Shown piece after piece: positions 1 to 6,193 of a DNA stretch of 11,311 bases (position 1 is the first letter of the stretch; every line of letters starts with the position of its first letter). A program made the translations under genes and the position numbers. The DNA lies in the NCBI GenBank assembly GCA_050012535.1, contig JBEKGZ010000065.1, forward strand, positions 1 through 11,311. Reading direction: 5' to 3'. Origin of the DNA: CAVPLU01 sp050012535 (GTDB lineage Archaea; Thermoproteota; Bathyarchaeia; 40CM-2-53-6). The notes under the pieces are model-generated. The model was not told where the DNA came from, made no database searches, and saw only the letters and a list, made by a program, of their open reading frames with translations.

Positions 1-1134
1 AGTGTAGCCCGCGACATTGTCCTTGGTGACGAACTTCAGTGAAGTGTTCGTGTCAGATGGAGCCATAGCTCCTCCTGACAGCTTGTATAGGTATAGCTGC
101 ATAACTGGTACGAAGCCCTGAAGGTATGGTTGCTGATCGATCGTGAACGATGTGGCACCACTCTGTATGTTCTTTAATGTCTCTGGCAGCAAGTCGAACC
201 CTCCCGTGACGACCTTTCCTATCAGGCCTTCCTTAGTGGCGATGTCTCCGACCCACGAAGTGTCACCGGCATCTACCGCAAACATACCCTTCACGTCGGT
301 ATGCCCTAGATAGTAAGCATCTATCAAGGGGCCTTCCTTGTCGAGCAGTGCATCGGTCCCCACGATATCGATGTTTGTATAGCCAGCAGCCGCAAGCGCG
401 TCCGATGCCCCATCTATCCGTGGTTCAATGTTCAACGAGCCAGGCGTAGCGATGAATAGAGCTATCCTAGCCTTCGTATCGGTTACGTATTTCGTAATCA
501 TGTTTCCGAGATTCACACCTGAGTCGTAGAGGGGCTGCCCCACGTACGACATCCGATTGTTTAGAACCATACCGCAGCCGCAAGCGGGGTGCTTAGCCGT
601 TCCTGCTTTCGCGTCCGCATTGTACCCGATTACTGGAATCCCTGCTGCCAACGCGGCATCAGTGGGTGCGTTGAAAGCTTTGGGGTCTATCAGGGTGGTT
701 GCTATTCCGTCAACTTTCGCTGCTACAGCAGCATTGAATGCGTCCACCATTTCACTGACCAAGCTGGTCTCAGAACCCGTCCATTGCGTCTTTGTTCCAA
801 AAAGGGCATCTGCGTCCGCGATGCCGTACTGCGTAGGGACGAAGAATGGGTTTGTTGTCACATGGCAGATCGAAACGAACTTCCACACGGGATGTGATGG
901 TAGCGTACCGTACTGCATACCTGCTCCAGGACCCGCCCCGCCCGCCGTCACGGTAGCACCAGGTCCTGTAACGGTTTGCGTGACCGTTGTAACACCGCCC
1001 GGAGCTGAAGGAACAGAAGACATACCCGCGTAGTAGCCACCAGCTGCACCTACTACTCCACCAACGACAAGACCGCCCACAACACCCAGCGCCTGTCTTC
1101 GAGTCATACTGCTAGATTTCGAACTTTCGCTCAT
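1..1134 (-). CDS. Sugar ABC transporter substrate-binding protein (CUT2/RbsB-like), Tat signal, C-terminus cut by window edge
   Basis: Extracytoplasmic receptor that should capture a monosaccharide and hand it to an ABC importer. 378 codons are open to the window edge, so the C-terminus and any permease or ATPase genes lie outside. The ATG at 1132-1134 has a GAGGTG Shine-Dalgarno about 5 nt upstream. Residues 11-16 read TRRQAL, a twin-arginine motif, followed by a Gly/Val/Ala hydrophobic stretch (17-37); no lipobox Cys is seen. Residues about 38-72 form a Thr/Val/Gly/Pro linker (TTVTQTVT) typical of archaeal surface proteins. From about residue 84 comes a periplasmic-binding-protein fold: the opening strand KFVSICHVTTNPFF, then VDGIATTLIDP, GIPVIGYNAD, and near the end DQQPYLQGF, a hallmark of ribose/galactose/rhamnose-type receptors. 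The exact sugar cannot be read. The nearby gal genes make galactose or a related hexose a reasonable guess. Confidence 0.88.
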   Translation of the reverse strand, partial: MSESSKSSSMTRRQALGVVGGLVVGGVVGAAGGYYAGMSSVPSAPGGVTTVTQTVTGPGATVTAGGAGPGAGMQYGTLPSHPVWKFVSICHVTTNPFFVPTQYGIADADALFGTKTQWTGSETSLVSEMVDAFNAAVAAKVDGIATTLIDPKAFNAPTDAALAAGIPVIGYNADAKAGTAKHPACGCGMVLNNRMSYVGQPLYDSGVNLGNMITKYVTDTKARIALFIATPGSLNIEPRIDGASDALAAAGYTNIDIVGTDALLDKEGPLIDAYYLGHTDVKGMFAVDAGDTSWVGDIATKEGLIGKVVTGGFDLLPETLKNIQSGATSFTIDQQPYLQGFVPVMQLYLYKLSGGAMAPSDTNTSLKFVTKDNVAGYT

Positions 1135-1165
1135 TTTCTCACCTCTCTTCAAACTGGCTTTCAAG

Positions 1166-1177
1166 TCTATATAAAAG
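1166..1177 (-). promoter_or_regulatory. Archaeal TATA box for the substrate-binding protein gene
   Basis: The minus strand reads CTTTTATATAGA, containing TTTATATA, the archaeal box-A consensus. A purine-rich GAAAG just upstream could serve as the BRE. The box centre is about 37 nt from the ATG at 1134, which predicts a transcript with a leader of about 12 nt holding the GAGGTG ribosome site. This is the clearest promoter in the window and supports an archaeal host. Confidence 0.75.
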
Positions 1178-1342
1178 ACTTTCTACGAGGAGGAGTCGTG
1201 TGTGCGAGCTAATACTCTATCAAATCTATGTACTCTTTTGGGCGTGAGCACACGAGCTTAACTGCACGGAGGGCAAATAATACAGAGACGACGGTCACGA
1301 AATCTCAGATGTTTCACTGTGAATGCGTGAAGGGTCGCGTTT

Positions 1343-1600
1343 CTAGCTAGTGGACCAAGCTTTGCAAATCTCAACACCTAGAATCGCGTCCCCTACGGTG
1401 GCGTCAACTCTTGCTTGTTTGCCAAACTCCTCCGTTACAACTGCGCCGCCGACAATTACTCGTGTCTGCTCTCTGAGGCCGGCTTTTTCGAGTTCTGCTA
1501 CGACGTTTCTTATCTCGGGCATGCTGACGCTCAAGAGTGCACGCGCGCAATCCCTAGAGGAAGCGACCGGAACGCCCGGCGAAAATGTAAGGGTTACCAT
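1343..1600 (-). pseudogene. 5'-truncated corrinoid (B12-binding) protein remnant
   Basis: The reading frame ends in a recognisable C-terminal half of a cobalamin-binding domain of the methyltransferase corrinoid-protein type (MtaC/MtbC/MtmC-like): ALLSVSMPEIRNVVAEL, then KAGLREQTRVIVGGAVVTEE, then a final DAILGVEICKAW helix. In intact family members this is preceded by a helical domain and the DxHxxG loop that holds the cobalamin-ligating His. Neither is present, because the open frame reaches back only to an ATG at 1598-1600 or a TTG at 1639. A piece reading PGVPVAS just before may be what remains of the strand that normally reads like LGVDVP, with an in-frame deletion between it and ALLSVS. 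It lies close behind the dehydrogenase gene on the same strand. Non-functional as a corrinoid carrier on this evidence. Confidence 0.68.
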
Positions 1601-1651
1601 GCTCCCCCGCTGAATCCCAAAACTATAGGCAAGGTTCAATTTGCGATCGTC

Positions 1652-2671
1652 TTACGGTCTCAGAAGAATTTTGATATGCTGTTCTTTCCCCTCGGTGAGC
1701 ATGTCAACAGCGTCGGCTATGTCTCTCAAGGGGAAACTGTGTGTTATGAGCGGTTTCAGCTGCACTTTGCCGGTCGCGATAAGATCCAAGCTTGCCTTGA
1801 ACTCTGCACTCGTGTAGCAATAGTCCCCTCTAATCGTTATCTCATTCGTGACTAGCTTCATGATGTCGACCTGCATGGTCTGCTGCAGTAGCCCTGTGAT
1901 TGTGACTTCTCCTCCCTTCTTGACTACGGTCAGAGCCTGCTGCAACGTGTCTTGGACGCCGACAGCTTCTATGACGGCATCAGCACCTTTCCCATTCGTC
2001 AGTTCTTTGAGCCTCTTGCTCACATCTTCTCTTCCCGAATGAACTGTTGCATTAGCACCTAGCCTCTTCGCGAGATCCAGTTTGTAGTCGATCAAATCGG
2101 TGACGAAGACGTTTCCGCCAGCTCTATGTCCCGCAACCTGCAAGATCATTAGCCCGATGACGCCTGAACCTATGATTAGGAGATTGTCGCCAACCTTCGT
2201 CGGTGTCATGTTCACTGCATGTGTGGCAACAGAAAGCGGTTCAACGAGAGTTGCTTCATCGAACGAGACACTGTCTGGGAGCTTGTAGCACTTCCTTGCG
2301 GGGACGGCTATGTATTCTGCAAACGCCCCGGGAATATGGAGACCTATGAACCTGATTTCCGTGCATATATTGGTCCTTCCATTGCGACAGGGTTCGCACG
2401 CACCACAGGATATTGTCGGCTCAACGACAACCCTGTCTCCGTTTTGAAGACCGACCACTCCGGTTCCGGTATCAGCAACTACGCCTGAGAATTCGTGACC
2501 CAAGATAAGGGGAGGCACTCTTCTCTTGGACTTGCCTTCGAAAGCGTGTGCGTCAGAACCGCAAATGCCTGCCGACTTGACTCTTACCAGGACCTCGTCT
2601 GTGTTGACTTTTGGGTCGGGTACTTCCTCGATTCTTACGTCTTTTCCGCCATGCCAGACCGCTGCTTTCAT
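1652..2671 (-). CDS. Zinc-dependent medium-chain dehydrogenase (polyol/sugar or threonine dehydrogenase-like)
   Basis: Complete 339-residue NAD(P)-dependent alcohol dehydrogenase of the MDR superfamily. Catalytic zinc ligands are visible as C37 (GICGSD), H59-E60 (GHEFSG) and E144 (LVEP). The structural zinc site is C89, C92, C95 and C103. The Rossmann motif GSGVIG is at 168-173, and an acidic D192 at the end of the second strand favours NAD+ over NADP+. The layout resembles sorbitol, galactitol-phosphate and threonine dehydrogenases; the substrate cannot be decided. Its place just downstream of galT suggests a galactose-derived polyol or sugar acid, by inference only. The ATG at 2669-2671 has no Shine-Dalgarno but sits about 29 nt after a TATA-like box, so it is probably leaderless. 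Confidence 0.9.
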   Translation of the reverse strand: MKAAVWHGGKDVRIEEVPDPKVNTDEVLVRVKSAGICGSDAHAFEGKSKRRVPPLILGHEFSGVVADTGTGVVGLQNGDRVVVEPTISCGACEPCRNGRTNICTEIRFIGLHIPGAFAEYIAVPARKCYKLPDSVSFDEATLVEPLSVATHAVNMTPTKVGDNLLIIGSGVIGLMILQVAGHRAGGNVFVTDLIDYKLDLAKRLGANATVHSGREDVSKRLKELTNGKGADAVIEAVGVQDTLQQALTVVKKGGEVTITGLLQQTMQVDIMKLVTNEITIRGDYCYTSAEFKASLDLIATGKVQLKPLITHSFPLRDIADAVDMLTEGKEQHIKILLRP

Positions 2672-2693
2672 GTGTGTATTCGTGGATATTCTC

Positions 2694-2704
2694 GTCTTTT
2701 AAGC
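2694..2704 (-). promoter_or_regulatory. TATA-like box for the dehydrogenase, probable leaderless start
   Basis: The minus strand reads GCTTAAAAGAC. The A-tract centre is about 29 nt before the ATG at 2671, so transcription should begin at or within a few bases of the start codon. That fits the missing Shine-Dalgarno. The same GCTTAAA core precedes the reductase gene starting at 10423. Confidence 0.5.
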
Positions 2705-2805
2705 TCTGCGCCTCGGTTCTTTCGAAAAAATGGATAATCATCAGCCGAGTGTACCGTAGTCTATCACGCTGTCAACATCCGGTGCCATTCCGCTGACGCT
2801 CAAGC

Positions 2806-2916
2806 TTGCTGAAGCCGAGGGCAACTGTCACGCTCTACAACCTTCCAATAGAGGCCGACTTGGTCCGCGCAATCATAGAGTTCGTCGTAACTCTGCGAGA
2901 GACATTCAAGGACTGA
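2806..2916 (+). other. Short coding-like frame, possible small protein or gene remnant
   Basis: In the spacer between galT and the dehydrogenase, the plus strand holds a 36-codon frame from a TTG at 2806 to TGA at 2914-2916. It reads like real protein: strand-like ATVTLYNLP followed by an amphipathic helix EADLVRAIIEFVVTLRETF. No good Shine-Dalgarno is seen, and an in-frame TGA lies 12 nt upstream. It could be the tail of a lost gene or a small protein. I do not recognise the family. Confidence 0.3.
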
Positions 2917-2937
2917 CGCTCATACCGCTCCGCCAAA

Positions 2938-3924
2938 CTACCCCTTAGTAACCTCCCCCATGCATTCCATCTTACCCAGCGCCTTCCGAGCCGCCTCCCT
3001 GAGGACTGAGGCCCGTTCCTCAGGAACGCCATCATAGGTGAACGTTCCTGCTCCCCACTCGATACCGGCAGCGTACTTCATCCTATCACGAGTGATGTGG
3101 GGTGTGTAGAACTCTACGTGGAGCCTGTAGTCTCGGTAATCACCTTCCGAGGGTGATTGGTGGAAAACCATGGTGTACGCATAGTCCTTTCCAAATTGCT
3201 CCTCGTAGGTTGCTGTCGTTGCTCTAATTGCGTCCGCTAGCATCAGCCGGCTTCGTTCATCGAGCTTCACCAATGACCTCAAGGGCATTGGAGTATAGAC
3301 GTGCGTCTCGAACGGCCACATGCCGAAGAAAGGCAGGACGACTGTAAATCGCTCGTTTGAATATATGAGCCGAGACTGAGCCTCAATCTCCGATTCGAGT
3401 ATTGCGTCGAAGAGGTTACGACGATGCTTGGCCTTAAACCGTCTGACTGAAGCGATCTCCCGATGTATCCGCGGCGGTATGAAGGGTAGAGCGTACAGCT
3501 GGCTGTGCGGATGTGTCAGAGACACGCCAATTAGAGCGCCCTTGTTCTTGAAGGGCATAACGTGTTTGACGTAATGTAACGAGGCCAGTTGCTTGGTCCT
3601 ATCGCCCAGCAGATGGATGAAATCGGATACTTGGCCCAGCGGCATGTTGTGAAAGTCGCCCTTGTGCTCGCGAGTCTCTACTATGACCTCGCATACACCA
3701 AGAGCTCTTGACCTACCGTAGGGCGAAGTCTCGGATATTTGTGGGGCGTCTGGAGACAACGCGGGAAACCTGTTAGGGATAGATAGAACGTTCCAGTTGC
3801 CCTGCGTCTCGGGTCCACCCGGGCAGAAGGGACAATACGCCTCACGCCATGGCCTCTCCTGCCGTCCGCCCGAGACAATTATCCATTCGTTCAGCAGGGG
3901 GTTCCACCTTAGTTCATGGCTCAA
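2938..3924 (-). CDS. galT: Galactose-1-phosphate uridylyltransferase
   Basis: Leloir-pathway enzyme that exchanges galactose 1-phosphate and UDP-glucose for UDP-galactose and glucose 1-phosphate through a uridylylated histidine. 328 residues, normal for the family. The N-terminus RWNPLLNEWIIVSG is characteristic. Zinc ligands are C31 and C34 (CPFC), probably H87, and H138. The nucleophilic motif is HPHSQ with H140 as the likely nucleophile, preceded by KGALIGVSLTHPH. A C-terminal HVEFYTPH block gives H269 and E271. The start is a TTG at 3922-3924: an in-frame TGA lies shortly upstream, no other start fits, and GAGGT lies about 7-8 nt before it. Only a few bases separate this TTG from the stop of the galE remnant, consistent with an ancestral galK-galE-galT operon. 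Confidence 0.95.
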   Translation of the reverse strand: MSHELRWNPLLNEWIIVSGGRQERPWREAYCPFCPGGPETQGNWNVLSIPNRFPALSPDAPQISETSPYGRSRALGVCEVIVETREHKGDFHNMPLGQVSDFIHLLGDRTKQLASLHYVKHVMPFKNKGALIGVSLTHPHSQLYALPFIPPRIHREIASVRRFKAKHRRNLFDAILESEIEAQSRLIYSNERFTVVLPFFGMWPFETHVYTPMPLRSLVKLDERSRLMLADAIRATTATYEEQFGKDYAYTMVFHQSPSEGDYRDYRLHVEFYTPHITRDRMKYAAGIEWGAGTFTYDGVPEERASVLREAARKALGKMECMGEVTKG

Positions 3925-3928
3925 ACCT

Positions 3929-4143
3929 CTAGACCTCGCTGACCAGCATCATGACGGCTTTCTTCATTGTGGCCAGGGCTCCAGCCCAGCCTTGCCAGCT
4001 TTCAGATATCGAGCCACTTATTCTTGACATCGCCAAGCCAGCCCCTGCCAACGCTAGGCCCACCGCTAAACATTGTCGCAGCCTCTTCCATCTTCGTCTC
4101 TTATGTTGGCCACTTTTCTCCCTGCGTAAGTAGCATCTTCTGA
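3929..4143 (-). pseudogene. galE: Decayed C-terminal remnant of UDP-glucose 4-epimerase
   Basis: Between galK and galT the minus strand carries pieces of a GalE-type short-chain dehydrogenase C-terminus in three frames. Piece 1 (from 4143 to about 4100) reads SEDATYAGRKVANI, like the GSEDxITVxxIAxIV block. Piece 2 (4073 to 4005) reads MFSGGPSVGRGW then LGDVKNKWLDI, matching the family's FTGGxxGGRGWxGDVKxMxLDISKL signature. It is stopped by TGA at 4002-4004 exactly where the conserved Ser should be, and continues past the stop as KLARLGWSP. Piece 3 (3967 to 3929), in another frame, reads KKAVMMLVSEV and ends in TAG at 3929-3931, like the usual last helix. So there is at least one nonsense mutation and two frameshifts, and the N-terminal NAD-binding domain is absent. 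UDP-galactose/UDP-glucose interconversion would need another epimerase elsewhere. Confidence 0.75.
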
Positions 4144-4215
4144 ACGTGTCTTAATCTGTCTCCACTATCAGCCATTCTCGTCAAACGCTTGGAAAAAAGA
4201 TCATTGCTCCCGTCT

Positions 4216-5448
4216 CTAGGCCTCTTCGACTCTGGCTCCTTGATCAGGGGTCGATATCCATGTCTTGGGAAAGCCTGATGCGATGCATGATTTCTTGGCT
4301 GCTTCAGCCATGCTAGAATCTCTGACGAGCGCTATCACGGAACCTCCCAAACCAGCTCCGGATATCTTGGCTCCTAGCGCTCCGCACTGCAAAAGTGTGT
4401 TCCTGAGCTCCTCAAGTCTAGGAGTGCTTGCTTCGTAGAGATCGCGAAGCAACTCATGCTGATAGTTCATGATGTTTCCCAGGGCTGATAAACGGTCTTT
4501 TGACGAAACCTTATCAAGGTGAGAAAGGCGGGGCTGTCCTTCTCTGAGCAGTTCCAAGGCAGACTTTGTAGATGCCTGCATCTTGACCGTAAACAGGATG
4601 CGGTCTGCAAGTCTTTTGGGCAGAGAACCTAGATAGGGGTTGATTTCCTCTTCTGTGATGTTCTGCCAGAGCGGACCATAGTAGTTGTAGCCGAGTTTTC
4701 GGGCCAGTTGCTCAGGAAGCATAGCCTCGTCCATTAGGAGTCTTAGGGCCTTGTTGGTCTCTTCCTGACGAATCGGGTGGATCGCTGTGATTCGACGCTG
4801 CTCCCCGGAGTATGCGATAACAAAGACTAGATCGCGTGCTGACAGTTCTTCGACATTGAATGGCGGCTTTGTTTCCAGCTTCATTATGCCGCCGAATGCT
4901 GATGAGTACTGATCGAGTCTCCCGCATGGAATTCCCATGATGTTGTGCTCGGCGCTGTAGGCGATCTCGGCCACTTCTCTCGGACTCAGTTCAAGTCCCA
5001 GACAGCTTGAGATGAGCTTGACTATCGATACCTCAAGGGAGGCACTGCTTGAGAGTCCGGATCCAATTGGCACTTCACTCCAGAGTGCTATGTCCATCCC
5101 CTCAGCCCTGTGAACAACCTGGGAGAAGGATACAAAGGTGGCCCGTGCATAGTCTCCGAACCATCCCGCGCCCCTAAGCTTGATACTATCCAAGCTGAAC
5201 TCGTCGCGAAAGTCTTCTGATTGTTCCTTCAAGTTGAGCGAGGCAAACCTGACGACATCAGTTTGATTAAGTGAGCCTCCAGAGTAGCATCTCAGTTGCA
5301 CCGCGACAGCCACAACAGGCAGTCCCTTGTAGTCCTGATGAGTATTCAGGAAGTCTGCTCGGCCTGGAGCTGAGACGAATCTGGTCTTCTTTCCAATGCA
5401 CGGATCTAGGAAATTGAGTAGTTTCTCTTTGACCTCGGTGAAGGACAT
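4216..5448 (-). CDS. galK: Galactokinase-like GHMP-family sugar kinase
   Basis: Likely phosphorylates galactose at C1 with ATP, feeding GalT. With the ATG at 5446-5448 the protein is 410 residues. It has the sugar-binding motif APGRADFLNTHQDYKG at about 27-42, the ATP-binding motif PIGSGLSSSASLEV at about 127-140, the catalytic-base block CGRLDQYSSAFGG, and the C-terminal motif AKISGAGLGGSVIAL. I chose 5448 because GGGGAG lies about 9 nt upstream and the first motif then falls at the usual distance from the N-terminus. The frame stays open to 5652, and an ATG at 5494-5496 with a weak TATA-like GTTAAG about 25 nt before it is an alternative giving 426 residues. Classical galactokinases read GEHTDY where this has NTHQDY: the Glu is replaced, while His and Asp are kept. 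Another galactose-like substrate is therefore possible. Confidence 0.85.
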   Translation of the reverse strand: MSFTEVKEKLLNFLDPCIGKKTRFVSAPGRADFLNTHQDYKGLPVVAVAVQLRCYSGGSLNQTDVVRFASLNLKEQSEDFRDEFSLDSIKLRGAGWFGDYARATFVSFSQVVHRAEGMDIALWSEVPIGSGLSSSASLEVSIVKLISSCLGLELSPREVAEIAYSAEHNIMGIPCGRLDQYSSAFGGIMKLETKPPFNVEELSARDLVFVIAYSGEQRRITAIHPIRQEETNKALRLLMDEAMLPEQLARKLGYNYYGPLWQNITEEEINPYLGSLPKRLADRILFTVKMQASTKSALELLREGQPRLSHLDKVSSKDRLSALGNIMNYQHELLRDLYEASTPRLEELRNTLLQCGALGAKISGAGLGGSVIALVRDSSMAEAAKKSCIASGFPKTWISTPDQGARVEEA

Positions 5449-5918
5449 AGCCTTTAGCTCCCCACCGAATGCTGCATCCTTCGTCGGAACCTCCATAATG
5501 ACTGTTACTGCCCCGCCCTTAACCCACGCAGTTGAATCGAAGGTGCGCAACAAAAATGCGAGAAGGCGCATGGAGGGAATTCTATAGAATAGACGAGTAC
5601 ACGAAGCTCTCTTCCGAACTTCTAGAGGAGCCGTGTAAAATCGTCCTTCCATTTAGGCCCCTCTCAGGTTGAAACATGAGAAGGAGAGACCTTCTCCGCA
5701 ACTTGACGGAGATCTATCCTCGATTCTGCTCCGCTGCCGGTTCTATGCTTTTAGTTCTACATAACCAGGCTGTGCTCACTGTGTTTTCCACTGGAACGCG
5801 TTGAGCTGTCAGAACCCCTGATCATGACGTCAGAAGATGCTCGTTCTTAGGCCACACGGCGATTCATATCGAATATCGCCTCATATTCCATGTCTCCAAC
5901 AACAATCTTCCCTGTGCG

Positions 5919-5956
5919 TAATACCCAATATCCCATATCCCTAATACCCAATATCC
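5919..5956. repeat. 15-bp direct repeat overlapping a G-quadruplex motif
   Basis: TAATACCCAATATCC occurs at 5919-5933 and again exactly at 5942-5956, a 23-base period, with a related CATATCCC between. CCC tracts at 5924-5926, 5932-5934, 5939-5941 and 5947-5949 are separated by 5, 4 and 5 bases. The minus strand is therefore a canonical four-tract G3 quadruplex motif with loops TATTA, ATAT and ATATT. Confidence 0.75.
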
Positions 5957-5960
5957 TCCT

Positions 5961-6040
5961 CTGAACATGTGAACGCTCTTCGTGAACACCTGAACAGGTT
6001 TCATGAGCGTCTGAACAGGGTTCATGAGCATGTGAACAAG
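5961..6040. repeat. 21-bp-period imperfect repeat array with TGAAC/GTTCA half-sites
   Basis: Units begin about every 21 bases at 5969, 5990, 6011 and 6032, with a partial unit at 5961. Each starts (C/G)TGAAC, and the first three full units carry TTC(A/G)TGA(G/A)C some 12 bases later. The units at 5990 and 6011 differ at only two or three positions. The unit at 6011 contains the perfect inverted repeat TGAACAGGGTTCA (6012-6024). A 21-base period is two helical turns, so half-sites lie on one DNA face. It lies about 150 bases before the hydroxyacid dehydrogenase start. Confidence 0.7.
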
Positions 6041-6193
6041 TGCGAAGGACGATCCAGAGTTGAGACCAAATTTCTGGTTAGATTGTTCATTTCGAAGGGC
6101 CCCAGATCTGTTGATGCCTAGAAAGCCAAGTGTAAACCTCAATAGCATCCTTGAATCTCATCTTGATCCTGACAGAAACGGAGGTCATGCACA

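Larger units (their letters stand above)
5653..6193. other. Long intergenic region rich in repeats and small palindromes
   Basis: About 540 bases with no convincing gene. It separates the minus-strand gal unit from the plus-strand hydroxyacid dehydrogenase, so it should hold both promoters, but I see no strong TATA box for either. It contains a 7-bp hairpin (GAGAAGG/CCTTCTC, 5678-5696), a perfect TGACGTCA palindrome (5825-5832), a 6-bp inverted repeat GGCGAT/ATCGCC (5858-5880), a 15-bp direct repeat (5919-5956) and a 21-bp-period array (5961-6040). A minus-strand frame across 5864-6148 is open, but its protein is low-complexity and follows the DNA repeat. Confidence 0.6.

Noticed and set aside
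557..1033. Ala/Pro-rich plus-strand open frames
   Set aside because: They are antisense shadows of the substrate-binding protein's coding strand, whose fold, signal, ribosome site and TATA box are all clear on the minus strand.
3951..4133. Plus-strand 60-codon frame between galK and galT
   Set aside because: No ribosome site and no protein-like pattern; the opposite strand holds the galE remnant, which explains the openness.
5449..5652. 68-residue N-terminal extension of the kinase
   Set aside because: No GHMP kinase feature, rich in unlikely residues, and a better ribosome site lies before 5448. Only the ATG at 5496 remains a real alternative.
5678..5696. Hairpin GAGAAGG/CCTTCTC as a terminator
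   Set aside because: No T-tract follows on either strand, and no gene ends into it.
5961..6040. CRISPR array
   Set aside because: Units are contiguous and imperfect at 21 bases with no unique spacers between constant repeats.
5864..6148. Minus-strand open frame with a heptad-like peptide (VQTLMKP repeats)
   Set aside because: The protein repeat follows directly from the 21-bp DNA period, there is no ribosome site or promoter, and the rest is low-complexity. Treated as non-coding repeat, with the possibility noted.
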